Assembly (NCBI GenBank): GCA_033558025.1
Contig: JAUCEF010000008.1
Coordinates: forward strand, 3,410,001 to 3,474,000
DNA length: 64,000 nucleotides
Reading direction: 5' to 3'
Source of the DNA: Phytophthora sp. 'mugwort'
Taxonomy: Eukaryota > Oomycota > Peronosporomycetes > Peronosporales > Peronosporaceae
Below are positions 45,225-56,744 of this stretch, piece by piece (the stretch's first letter is position 1; every line of letters starts with the position of its first letter). The translations under genes were made by a program, and so were the position numbers. A model generated the notes under the pieces. It did no database searches and was not told where the DNA came from. It was given only the letters and a program-made list of their open reading frames with translations.

Positions 45225-48091
45225 TTACAACAGTGGCTTGGTGTCAAGTTTCGTCGGACCAATCTTTCCACTTGCCTCAACCAGACTCGAAACCCCGACA
45301 TCTTCCAGGATCTTGATCACAGCACCAATACCAATACGTTTATGAGAGTCCCAGCGGCACATCCGCTCTACCAGATCCCATTCCTTGTCTTTGAAGATTG
45401 CTGGGCGGTCAGGTATTTTCTTGTCGATTGTCACCGCACGAATCACCGCTTGATCTGGTAGAGTCCGCCCCCATGGAAACTCACCCGTCACTGCTTCAGT
45501 GATGCACATTCCAAACGCGTAAATATCAGATGCAAACGTAGGGAGATCGCCCTTCAAGCACTCAGGTGTTTTCCATCGCACGGCTTGCGTGGTCAGCATC
45601 TCTTTAGACTTCGGGGTGGTCCCAAGAACACTGAGCCCGAAATCGGCAATCTTAGCTGCTCCACCTTCGCAAACGAGAATATTGTCATTTTTGAGGTCTC
45701 CGTGCACAATGTTGTGATCGTGAAGATGCGCAATCCCAAGAGCTGCCTGCAACAGACGGAACCATATCTCTCGACGTCTGCCATTTTCAGGCTTTAAGTA
45801 GTCGGTGAGAGTCTCACGCGTCGCACGCTCACAGACGAAAAATGGTTGAAGGCCTTCGTAGCACGCGCCATACAGCTTGATCAAGTTGAATGATTCAGTG
45901 TAAACCATAAATCCGCCTTACGACGGATTGTTTCCGAACCTTCTCATCGACAGCCATAGGTTTCAGTCTTTTTACAGCCACATCCGTCCCAAACCATTTG
46001 CCCAAATTCACAAAAGCAAACCCTCCGTCAGCAATCCGCTTCTCCAATTTGACTTGGTAACTGGGGATGAACCACTTGGGAATCACATCAGCCCCCTTCA
46101 CACCACGCTGCTCAGCTTCTCTTAGTACGATATTCATTGCCTCCACGACATCCGGCGCATAGGCGCCAGCCCAAGTTTGCGCCTCAAATCGTAGCATGAC
46201 GATGTCTTCTGGTCGCGTAGTGTGCTGAAGAAATGTCGCTGGGTTCTTCAGAAGCTGCAAAAAGTTATCTCGCTCGTGGGTTTGGTCTTTATCCCACGTA
46301 GGCTGCCACCGGTGAACAGTATCCATGCCGTGCAACTGTGGAAAGGTATGAACGAGATGGTCAATTTGGTGGTGGAAGTGGTAGTTTTGTCCAGCTACCG
46401 ATTGTGAAGCGATTTGGATCGACACACTGCTACTTGACAAAGATTCATCAAACTTTTGGAAAAAGTCCCAGAGCAGCAAGCTGAAATCTTCAACCAATAC
46501 CAGTTAGTTCTCCAGCCCTTTCCAGTTGAGTGTAAACGTCTTGAAGCCGATTGAAGACCGATTGATCCATAAAAGTAAATTCGTCTTTGTGTTCTTCAGC
46601 CAGCTCGTCAAGCAGCTCAGGAACGGTGGCACCAAAACTTGGGATAAATAGCTAGATATATCGTCCACAACTTGAGATTTATGTACATGTTGCTGAGTTC
46701 CATCCCCAGCCAATAGCTCCATTTTGAAACCCACGTCCTCTAGCTTAGTTCTATCGGCAGGATTCTCAGCACATAGGTCTTGCAGCACCTCCCATTCGTC
46801 ATCAGTAATAATCCAGGCTGAACGTCCGGAAGATGCGACGTAGTTTCGTGTTTCCACGAGTCAAACGTTTTGTCACGTTTTGCTCCTGGGAGTTTGGAAT
46901 TGCGAGCATTTAACAGGACGAAAAACACTGACATGCCGAATCTCAACACGTCGTAGCTCTCAGCGGACTCCTGGCCTTCAGCTTCACTCTTGTTGGTATT
47001 GTCTCCAATCACATGGGACCGATCCACTCGGCTTCGTGGCATTAATCCCAGCCCATCTAAGACACCTCTGCGTTCCGAGTAACTGCAGAGAAGCGTTGCC
47101 GGTGACACGTCATGATAAACGAGTCCACGATCGTGCACGTACTGAAGACCAAGAAGCGCGCAATTTGCCAAATATCGCCACACATCCTTCTCGAACGTCG
47201 GTGAAAGCACCTCTCAGAATGACAAAAGGCTTGCCGACATACGACGCTCCATAAAATTTCCGTAAGTGTGGGTGGTTGAGCTCCGTCCAAAGTGATGCCA
47301 GTCGAACACACACCTCTTCGCAGACTTGTCCACGCACTTCACACTCACGGTCTCATCAGCATCCTTCTCTCTGGCTTTGTCCTCCCACCCTGACTTGTTA
47401 TCTTCAACTTTGGACTTGTTCAACCATGCCCACTCATGCTCAGACGTCACGAACCAATCCGGTAGCTTCTCCGACAATGCCCGCTTTCTCGACAACCACG
47501 TCGTATACCATGGAGATCGTGTCCAGCTCTCCTGACGTCAACTTGTCGCGATACTTCTCGTCCTTACCAGCAAATGGCGTGATACCATCTTGGTATTTTT
47601 CCACGCAGTAGCGCAGCAACGCCACAATCTCGAGCTGCTGGTTATTGTCACCGAGAGCGATAACCAGCTGCTCGTCGTCCTTGATGAAGTCCTTGAACAC
47701 TTGCAGTCGCTCCTTCCGTTCAATGAGGAGCTGGTCATGCCATGCCTCGCGTTCCTCTGGGTAAGGATATCGAGCGTGTACAACGCGTTATTGATGTAAC
47801 GATGCAACAGCGCCGCTACTCGGTCCGTGTCCGCCAACCTCAACAGCAGATTCTTTGGCTCTCGTACGAATCCAGCAGCTCCTTCAGGATGCGTGTGAAG
47901 CGGACCATGATAGCCACTTCGTTCTGCTCATTACGACACACGCCACGCAGCTTCCCGACAAAGTGGTCGGCCAGACGGTCCAAGGTGCGGAAGTTGCCCT
48001 CGTGCTTGGAGTGCCAGCGACTGTCCTCCGGGATCTTGGAGTCCATCCAGAACTTCTTCATTGTCTTCCTCATGGTGGTGTTGGCGGCCAT
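45225..48091 (-). pseudogene. Oomycete tandem pseudokinase-kinase (TKL type) broken by about ten frameshifts
   Basis: The minus strand encodes, in changing frames, one long protein from ATG 48091 to TAA 45225. Order: a helical N-terminal region (MAANTTMRKTMKKFW, later KDDEQLVIALGDNNQQLEIV); a degenerate kinase domain (ELNHPHLRKFYGASYVG, GLVYHDVSPATLL, no DFG); a helical linker (ELLDELAEEHKDEF, QSVFNRLQDVYTQLERAG); and a second kinase domain (GGFAFVNLGKWFGTDVAVKR, IVHGDLKNDNIL, KIADFGLSV, FASDIYAFGMCITEA). Frame changes fall near 47867, 47765, 47494, 47315, 47210, 46862, 46650, 46494, 45928 and 45889. Reading across them I see no in-frame stop. Either a very young pseudogene or uncorrected indels in the assembly. 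Genes with this layout are a known expanded type in oomycetes. Tail to tail with the GBP gene. Confidence 0.75.
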
Positions 48092-48869
48092 GCTGGCTCG
48101 GATAGACGCGTAGGCGAGGAAGCCTTACACAATTACAGGTTTGCGTCGTCTGCGGCAAAAGTGACTGTAAGCCTCACAGGTGATGCAGTGTCCGCCATGA
48201 TGTACCCATTGACGGACCGCCTCCCTCTAATAGAGCAACATGTTCCAGTATGGCGATATCGGATCTGATTGGCTGGGAGGTTGAAGTTGAAGTGGATGAG
48301 TCCGCATTCACTCTTGATTCCGCAACCGCGCGCGCACACTTCTAGACAACGAGAGGAAGGAACACCAACATGTCGGTCCGTCGCGAAGTTGTCTCTCTCT
48401 CTCAGTTGCTCCGTCGCAACGAAAAATCGTATGGACTTGGTTGGGCTCCGTGATCTTCGCCTTGTGTGCTAATTAGTGGCCGGTGTTGGAGCAGGAGCCC
48501 GCGTCGAGGAACTGGACGTGCGCCACCTTTGCCGCTACAAACTTCGCGGCGCAGAGCGGATACCCCGCTGAATGTTGGGGCCAGAGGGGTGGGGCTGCGG
48601 CAGACCCCCTCGGCACCGATCACAGAGAAGCCGGCGAGCTCTGGATACCAAGCATTGACTTTCACGCAACGCGTACGCGATGCCAAGTGCGTTGCGACGT
48701 CACAGACGGAATTTGGGGCGAGCAGCCAGACTAGTATCGGGTTCCCTGCGCTCTCTCAAGAAGGTAGCGTGTTCAATAGCTTCACCCTTGTTTTGTTTCT
48801 CTTGGTCAGCTTATACTCTTTTCAACTGGCTGAACAGTATACGATCCGGAGAGCGAGCAATTGAGCGCC
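48092..48869. other. Divergent intergenic region, possible upstream exons
   Basis: 778 bp between the broken kinase (minus) and a coiled-coil gene (plus). One + frame around 48650-48765 is SQ/TQ-rich (ATSQTEFGASSQTSIGF) like the start of the downstream protein and is followed by a good acceptor (TTTCTCTCAG at 48890-48899). An upstream exon is possible, but I could not find a frame-consistent junction. Confidence 0.3.
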
Positions 48870-49901
48870 ATGACGTCAATGTCGCAGTCGTCTTTCTCTC
48901 AGACCCAATCTCAGAACTTGCTGGGCAGCCAGGGTGACCAGGTATTGAATAGCTTCGTGGTTGTAGGAGCTGCAATAATGTTCTAATCGTGACCCTCTAG
49001 CTGCATTGTCTTCATCAGTGGCAAGCTCAGCAAGTACCTCCTTGTGCTCCGGCATCTGTTCGATGTGACGGTAGTGAAAAGTTGCAAGAGCTGGAACAGA
49101 GCATCACAAAGACATTTATAGAGCAAACTCGCGATCAGAAACACCAGCAGAAACAGCTAATGGCGCGGCTCACTAGTCCCATAAAGAAATCGATCGAGGA
49201 AATCATGGCGAAGATAACGACTACCAGTGAAGGCTACCAACACCATCGGGCAGCGATTGGGGAGATTGAAAAAAACATCAGCAATGTCGCTGAGTCAGTC
49301 ACAGAGCTCTGCCAACAGGTTTTCTCCAATTTACTGCTCGCCATGTGCCAATCTAATTGCCGGGCTGAAACTAACCACCTCATGCCACTACAAACAGAGT
49401 ATCAGAAATAAAGCAGCTTGTGAAGAGGCCCACACGACAGTGGTGAACGAGGCGGCTGCGGTGAAAGCCGTGCTGACTGAGCTTCAGACAAGGGTTAAGA
49501 CAGTAGAAGGCAGCGTGAAGTCGTGCTCGAAACTCGTCTCTCGAGTTCTCGAAGTGGGAGCAACCAAACACGAGGCACTACTGTCGGCTGTCACAGCGTC
49601 ATCTTGCACCTACCCTAAAGAGGATGTACCTGCTGAAACTTCCTCGAGCACTGACAGAGCTTCCAGAAAGAGACGACGAAGCCCGCGCCGCCAACAAGCG
49701 ACCGAAAGAAATCCTGTTGGCTTCTCTCCCCCCGCTGATGAACCACCTTCACACACAAGAGCTACATCTCCGCCTCGTTATGAAGTCGATAGCAGAGCCT
49801 GGTACGATAACGAGTGTGATGAAGCGAATGAGGGGGGTCTCCATCTCGCGCTGCAGCGCATTGAATCTCTTCGCGTTAAACGTCGCCATCGCAACTTGTA
49901 A
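48870..49901 (+). CDS. SQ-rich coiled-coil protein of unknown function
   Basis: Three exons by splice consensus: 48870-48941, 49001-49318 and 49398-49901, introns of 59 and 79 bp, both phase 0, giving 297 aa. The start is MTSMSQSSFSQTQSQNLLGS, with several SQ/TQ dipeptides. A heptad-rich region runs from about residue 45 to 190 (KLQELEQSITKTF, then AAVKAVLTELQTRVKTVEG). A basic stretch, DRASRKRRRSPRRQQ, looks like a nuclear localisation signal. The end is uncertain: a GTAAGG donor overlaps the TAA at 49899-49901, and the acceptor TTTTCCTTTTCAG near 50036 would extend the protein to 50073. I recognise no family; SQ clusters plus coiled coil are common in chromosome-axis and DNA-damage proteins, but that is only suggestive. 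Confidence 0.45.
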
Positions 49902-50222
49902 GGCCGAGCACCTCAAGCTGCAGCACAAGAAAAGACAAGCTGCCACTTACCAACCGCACCTCCAGACAATGATAAGCCTGCGATTCGCGTTTGCACGTAT
50001 TTCATCGAATTTTTCTGCCATGTTTTTCCTTTTCAGATCGACCCACTACTCTTACGATCACATATCGCTTTAATGCTCGCTCGCGACATGTCCACCAAGC
50101 GCCTAGAACTCCGGTCGCGTCTGCACATGCCCCAAAAATCAACCACGGAACAATTAACCGTATACGGTAAGTAAATCTTCGATCTATCACTTTCTTCACT
50201 CAAACACCACTAATACGCTTTC

Positions 50223-50462
50223 CTAATACCTTACCGGGTAGCCAGCGCCATGGGTTGGGTCCTGAATGAGCTTGGCGTACTCGTCGCGAATGCCTTTGCA
50301 GGCCATCTTGTGGTTCACACCGTTTTCGCGATAGCACGTGGCCAGCTCCTCGCGCACGACCTTGAGCGTCTCCTGAGCGAGCTGCACGCGCTTGGCGTAC
50401 TCCCGCTCGGCTGTGCGGATCGCCAGGATTTCGTCCTTGGAACGGAGCTGTGCGGCGTACAT
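50223..50462 (-). CDS. Complex I subunit NDUFB10 (PDSW)-like
   Basis: 79 aa from ATG 50462 to TAG 50223. TCYRENGVNHKMACKGIRDEY (residues 42-62) has the C-x11-C pattern and the C-Y-R-x-x-G-V-N-H spacing of plant NDUFB10, a supernumerary subunit of mitochondrial NADH:ubiquinone oxidoreductase with paired cysteines oxidised in the intermembrane space. It continues YAKLIQDPTHGAGYP as in that family. The plant protein has about 30 more N-terminal residues; here the frame upstream reads SAEYWGFYPD before a TAG that could be a splice acceptor, so a first exon may be missing. A GTAAGG overlaps the last codons and could be a donor for a short last exon. Confidence 0.65.
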   Translation of the reverse strand: MYAAQLRSKDEILAIRTAEREYAKRVQLAQETLKVVREELATCYRENGVNHKMACKGIRDEYAKLIQDPTHGAGYPVRY

Positions 50463-53069
50463 GTCTGGATAAAAGCCCCAATACTCGGCAGAATACTAGA
50501 CCGCCGGGATCAATAGGAGCAGCGGTGGCCTCAAAAATGTGTAAAGGGGAGGCCGGGGTCGCGGGGATAGTATACTGGAACCAAGGCAACTGGGAGGGGA
50601 CGTCACCACAACGTCACCACTTGAGTGGCACTCGTACTTAGTCTGACTCCAGCTGATATGTTAATAGTTAGTAGTATTGTTGGACTTTTAAAAATTCATT
50701 TATTTACTATTTGCTACGGATGGGTGAGCTCCGGGATCCGAAACCATTCCTGATGACTGGAACGACGCTGCCTGTTATGCGAACCATTTGAGACGATGAG
50801 AGAGAATGGCGCTGTCGATAACACCACATTAACGCCTACAGCAATGAAGGTCGTCTGGCTGGACAGCACGAGGCGGCAAACCAGTTGAAGACATAGATGC
50901 TTCGAGAACGATGTGACTATTGCGAGGATTGCCGTGCCGATCATTTTAAGTTAGTTCGGTGGCCCTGTCAGCTGTTTCATTGGCTGTCGAAAGGCTGGTT
51001 TTTGGAGTGTTTTATCATACAGTCTATGAGCTCGGAAGTTGATAAGGTAAGGTGGTTTGGTGATGGTTCACTCTTTATCGTATCTGACGTATTTTTTTCG
51101 TTGGCTTTTTGAGAGGAGAATGCCTTGTACAGATTAACTCTTGTTGGCACCATCGGCATGCATCGGTCACAGAAGTGCCAATCCAGCTGTTCAGGTCAGC
51201 GGGGCTAAACTTTCCGAAGAGCAGCACCACGTTCGGGAGCAACGCTCTACCCATGGAGCTGGCGAAGAAGGTGCGCGCGATGGACGGACTGCGCGTCCTC
51301 GCCGGTACCCCGAGAGAACTTATTGTACTAACACGAGACGGCAGCTACATGCCTTGTCCGCCAGACCGACCATCAGGTACTGCGGAGTAGCCGTGCACCG
51401 CAGAACATCGTTCATCTCCAGGCCGCCGTCGTCGTTTAGAATAAAGTATATTTCGCCGTTCGCGTCCACGTAGACCAACGATGAAGTTCTGCGGCGGATA
51501 ATCTCGAAGCAACCCGCCCAGAAAATTGCCACAGTGATAACGCAGTATCTGATTGCAGGAAACACATTATATGCGTTCTACTACTTTGAAGTACATTGCA
51601 GTTTGAATACGATAATGTAATCATATGTTGGATTCCAGTGGAACATTTTATTCCTTCCATCCATCCACCAAGTTTTATTCAGTATGCCGGGCCCACGACG
51701 CTGTAGGGAACAGAGCTCATGGGCAGCGTACCTCGTTTCTTCTCCATGGGAACAAACTGGAAACGTTAAGATCTATTATAATGAACTCGTCCATTCATTT
51801 CGTGACTACCTTTCTATTTTCTTAGAAAGTAATAAATAAGCTGGGAAGATAATTGAACCGTAAACTATATCTTCACTTTAGCATCATGACAGTGACTATA
51901 TCGACTATGTAACGACGATAAACCAGATCCATGACATCCCTAGCGTGGAGGCGACTCAGTAGAATGAGGCAAACTTGATGCAGTGGAAGCAGATTAATCA
52001 TCGCTCAAATCAAAGCTTTCCTCTGAAAATAAAAAATATGCAAGCGTAACTCCATCGACAAGCGATTGTTAGACATTACGAACTTCGTTGGCAGCTACAC
52101 AACTGTTTGTAATGTATTGTAAGCAGTCTCGAGTTCGGGTTAAGAGAACAACAAATTTGTATCGAGGGTGGTTCAGCGATCATCCCTTTTTAAACTAGAA
52201 GATCACAATCGCACCACAGGGTAGAAAATGCCAAGCTGACAACCCCAATTGCGCTCCCACGCGCTCAGATCACTCAGTCAAAAATGTCTCGAGCCCAATA
52301 AAACACGTCCGAATCGAGTCATGACATGTTGAGTTTTGGTTGGCATGAGCATGCCACAGTGAGGAATTCATTTCTACAGTATTAAAGCTATCAAATCCCC
52401 CTTGAAAGTACTAGTACTACAGAAATAGTAAGCACATATAGTAGATCTTGTAGTACGTAATACGTAGTAGTATTAGCGGAGTATCTATACTACGTATTAC
52501 GTACTACTACTAAAGTAGTATTACATAAATTAAAAAGCGGAGTGAATAGTTGGCTGTCAGATTGCAGTTAAAAAGAGTATTTTGTGTATCTTCATCGTCA
52601 CTCTCAGTGGATTGACAGATAAAAACGTTTCCTCATCGCCAACAGTAGCAAACGTTCCCAACACACGCAAAGCAGAAGCAAATACAAATGGATACTGGAT
52701 GTATCAGAGCTTTTTTGTTTCTCGATTCTCACCACCGCGGGCCTGTGGCCTACTCAGATGACCGTCGTGAAAACTATCGAGATAAAGGAATCATCATTTT
52801 CCCAGTCTGAAGGCAAGCGCCTCCTACACACACGCAACAACTCCAGTCCTGTACGCTGTTAACCTGTCGTCCCTTACACTTTTTCTGAACTGAGCTGCCC
52901 AAGTCACCGACGGCTTTGCCGACGCCATTCATTTTCAGGTCGTAAAAAGCATATTTTACATGCGTAATTACACGGCTGACGACCAGCTAAATCATATTTT
53001 CGTCCAATGCGGATCAGGCATTGTTTGAACCGAAAAAGCCAATATAATCGGACTAAAGTCTCCTCGTCG
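50463..53069. other. 2.6-kb non-coding region
   Basis: No gene is supported. Reading frames of 60-110 codons occur near 51.1-51.7 kb, one of them on the minus strand (VYVDANGEIYFILNDDGGLE, about 51475-51415), and may be a gene fragment, but no family is recognised. A perfect palindrome lies at 52450-52507. The last 100 bp before 53070 carry the probable promoter of the SAS-4-like gene. Confidence 0.35.
52450..52507. repeat. Perfect 20-bp inverted repeat (hairpin)
   Basis: GTAGTACGTAATACGTAGTA at 52450-52469 is exactly reverse-complemented at 52488-52507, leaving an 18-bp loop. Each arm is itself partly symmetric around TACGTAATACGTA. Surrounding sequence repeats AGTACTAGTACT and AGTAGTATTA. 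It could be a terminal fragment of a small transposon or a cruciform-forming site. Confidence 0.6.
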
Positions 53070-56000
53070 ATGGCGCCCGGTCGGCAACAGCCGTGCGCGT
53101 CACGCAAGGAGAACGATGCCGGCAACCGGCGCATGAGCGTCGCATCGAGCGAGGACAATCCCGTTTTCGGATCCAATGGTAGACGCTACCGCATTTCTGC
53201 TGCCTGTTTCTGCCGTGCAAAGCTAGTTCAACTGCTCACAGTGTATTGTTTTGATGTTCGCAGTGCCGTTCGAAGAGTTGTTGGCTCGAGAGCTTCGTAA
53301 ATCGGAAGGAAATGACACTAAATCAGCGGCGACAATGCGTGGCAAGGCGATTAAGAAGCCTTTCCTCAAGAAAGGAGCGCGCGGCTGGTGGATGCGACAG
53401 CCTGGCGCCAAGCGCAAGGTGGTGAAGCACACACTTATGTCCAAGGGTGATGAGGAGGATACTGAAGTTAAGACGGCGCCAGTGGTGCAGAGGAGACAGC
53501 AGCAGCAGAGAGGGAGGAGACAGTCGTCGTCGGACTCGTCGACGAAAACGCTTTCGCCAGTCGCGACGCCGCCGCAGCAAGTGCGGACTGCTCCAGTACC
53601 TTCACAGACACTGTCACCGCCAGCGTCTCCAATTCGACGAGCGCAATTTAATAATCAAGATAAGACTGACGAGGAGAAGGCTCTGCTGAGGAGACAGCAA
53701 AATGACGAGTTTGCGGCGTGGAAGAACGCGTCGTTCTGCTCCACGACAAGTACGGACATCATGGGCATGAAAAACGTGAGACAGTCGTATGAGGCCAAGC
53801 AAGAGCGTGAAGCGAACGAAATTGCGGAGTTTGAGGCGATTGAGCGAGATCTGGCTGCGGAGAAAGAGGCGTACTTGACGGAGAAACAGCAGCAGCAGGA
53901 ACAGTCATTTCCACGGGTGAATGGACGGGATCAGAGCCAGACTGACCGCTGGGGGCTACCGTATTCCTCTTTTGTGTCGGAGCTTCACGACCAAGAACAA
54001 TCGCGGTATCAAACAGCCGCGACAGGGTCGCTTTTCGACGACAGTCTGGACGAAGAAGCGGACTCGGCACTGGTATTGGACGACCACTCCGCTTTGTCAA
54101 AGGACGACTGGATGGCTGGAGTTAATGGATCGACCAATCACGTTCGTGATCATTTTGGATATGGGAACAACTACGGTGACCCACTTTCGGATCTAAGTGC
54201 TGTTAGCTTTGACGATTCTGTGCCGTGGGACGACGATTTATCGTTTCAACCGCAACAAAGCTTAGACCCCGGAGCGCTTATGAACACTGGCATTGCTACT
54301 GACTCGCTACATCTTCAGAATCAGCATAATCGTGCCGACGATGATCGACTGGGCATGGATAAAGGACAAAAAGTACCAAGATGCGGAGTGTATTTTGTCG
54401 ATCATGATGACGACAGCACATGTACACCTGGATACAACAACCTGGACTCTCCGAATCGAAAACCTGAAGGCGATGCTCCTGTTTCGTCACTGGTGCAGCA
54501 CATATTTGGAGAGACTGAGCAGGATGACGGCTTTAACAGTGTTAGTCCTTCGTATCAAACTGACGTGGAGTCCGTCGAAGATATCAGCAATACGCACGCA
54601 GCCTCAAGCGCACCATTCCCGTCACCGTCACCGCCTGTTCAAGACAAGTCTTTACTGACGCTAAAGCAAAAATTACACAGTAAGCACAAACCTCAGATTT
54701 CAAGAGCATCGACAAGCAAAGCAAAAGGCACGAGACCGGCCAAAACGAAATCTTCCGCTCCTCCACGCGCATCAATGAAGCTGAGACAAGGACCAAGTAC
54801 GATACAGCCTCGCACTCGAGTGTCACCAGCAGACTCTGGTATGATCCTACCGGCAGTGATTGAAGATAAATTGTATGAGCTGGAGGAAGAGGTCAAATTC
54901 TACAAGTCAGAGACGCTTCAGCTTCAGAAACGCAAGGACTATTACGACCAAGAGGTGAAGAAGCTAACCCTCGAGCGAGACGAATTTGCTCGATATGAGC
55001 AGGAACAACGAGTTTTGATTGAAAAAGAGTGGGAACAGGAGCGAACTAAAATGAAGAAGGAGGCAAAGCTTCAGGAACGGCAATGGAAGCTGCGCATGAA
55101 TGCTACTATCTCTCACCAGGATCGAAAAGACCGCGGTGAAGTGGACATGCTCAAGGCTCAGATCGTGAAGATGCAGCTTGACGAGAAAGCGCGGGCGAGT
55201 AAATGGAAGGCTGGGAACGATATCATGCGGAAGCGTATTGCGGTATGTGGCTGGCTAAAATGAGTCTTGCTACTCAAAAATACTAACGTGTCAAGTACTG
55301 AACAAAACAATGTGATGTGACAGGAATTGGAGGAGAAGAACCGGGAGCTAAGCGATGAAATTAAATTCTTGGAGAAGGATCGCTTGGAGCAGTGGGAAAA
55401 GTATGAGCGCTTAGTAAAGGAGAAGCCTGTAGCTTCCAAGTCGGCTTCAAAGTCTGATGTATCCTCTGGAGTGCTCCGCGAGAAGAGCCAACTTCGTAAG
55501 GTTGATGATATTTTCGCGATCAAAGAAACGGCTGATGAACTCCTTAAAAGATGGAGTTTCCCTCACGAGGAGGAATCACCCAAGGATCATGTGGAGAAAG
55601 ACCGCACATTTACAGCAAGCGTTGGTTACCATCGTCACTTGCACTCTAGCGAAATGGACGGATACAACCCGAAGCGGTACAGTTTGGATAAAGAAGATTC
55701 TCACTTTTCAAGCGAGTCAGGGGCCTTTACGGATGAAAACGGCCTAAAACACACATACGAAAGTGGCGTCATTAGCGATGCGGACCGGGTGAATACCAGC
55801 GGTGCAGCCGCTACATATGAATGGGCACTGCCTGGTGCTGAGAATGATGAAGCTTTGCACAATGTCGGCTCTGCCGGCCAAGGATCTGGTGTCGACGAAG
55901 TGAACGGTGCCATTACTACGTCAACGTCGTCCCTGCCAGAGCACAAAATGGTGGCTCAGGAAATTGAGCATTCTGGTGGAAAGAAAGAATTGCTCTTTGC

Positions 56001-56546
56001 TGATGGAAGCAAGAAAATCATTTTCCCGGACGGCAACGAGAAGGACATTGATGCAAATGGGCACGTCGTCATCAAATTCACGAACGGTGACCACAAAGAG
56101 GTAATTCACTTGTGTTGAGCTCGGGTGCATTGAAAATGCTCATGTTTAATGATATTTTCTTGCTGCAACAGGTATTCCCAGACACAGGGATCAGTGTATA
56201 TTATTATCACGATGCTCAGACAAAGCTGACGACGTACCCTGACAACCGGAAGGTTTACGAGTTCCCGAACCAGCAGATCGAGACGAGTCTGCCCGACGGT
56301 ACCACCGAGATTCAATTCGCCGATGGGATTAAGAAGACGATCTACCCGAACGGCGACGAGTTCTCCGCCTTCCCGGACGGAACCACGATGCTGGAGCAGC
56401 CCGACGGCCTGCGTGAGGTGACGCTGCTGAACCAGAAGAAGATCCGCTACTTCCCGGACGGCGAGATGGCCTGTGTCGCCCCTGGTGGTCAGGAGATTCG
56501 CGTCCGGTCGGACTCAGAGCTTAAGCAGCTTATGGAGTACACGTAA
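53070..56546 (+). CDS. Centriole assembly protein, SAS-4/CPAP (CENPJ) homologue
   Basis: Four exons: 53070-53178, 53264-55242, 55324-56100 and 56172-56546; product 1079 aa, introns 85, 81 and 71 bp. The N-terminal part holds VPFEELLARELRKSEG and KKPFLKKGARGWW, resembling the PF-rich tubulin/STIL-interacting stretches of CPAP. A long disordered region with Gln/Ser tracts follows, then a coiled coil (about 590-760; YELEEEVKFYKSE). The C-terminal TCP10/G-box domain (about 914-1070) is unmistakable: repeated beta motifs such as FADGSKKIIFPDGN, LPDGTTEIQFADG, YPNGDEFSAFPDGT and YFPDGEM. It sets centriole length and recruits pericentriolar material. An in-frame upstream ATG at 53007 would add 21 residues. 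Presence fits an organism with flagellated zoospores. Confidence 0.88.
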
Positions 56547-56718
56547 ACGTACAGATACAAATGCACGGCAACATATTTAATGATACGAGCAGTGTAGCCA
56601 TGGGACGCGTCGGATTGATTACGGGCGGGCATAATCACTCGGACAGTGTCTCGACTGTTTTGTAAAGATCGTCTGTCTCTGTCCGAGCTGGAGTGTCTCG
56701 AATTATTGCTGACGTCTG

Positions 56719-56736
56719 CTTCATTCCAAATTCCGC
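56719..56736 (+). promoter_or_regulatory. Oomycete-type initiator before the sphingosine kinase
   Basis: CTTCATTCCAAATTCCGC resembles the oomycete initiator plus flanking promoter region (TCATTYY-N-CAWTTT-like) that surrounds the transcription start. It ends 8 bp before the ATG at 56745, giving a very short 5' leader and supporting that start over upstream non-ATG reading. Confidence 0.45.
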
Positions 56737-56744
56737 TCAATAAG

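Noticed and set aside
48466..48864. 132-codon plus-strand frame as a separate gene
   Set aside because: No ATG-supported start or domain; only its SQ/TQ-rich part might be an upstream exon of the coiled-coil gene.
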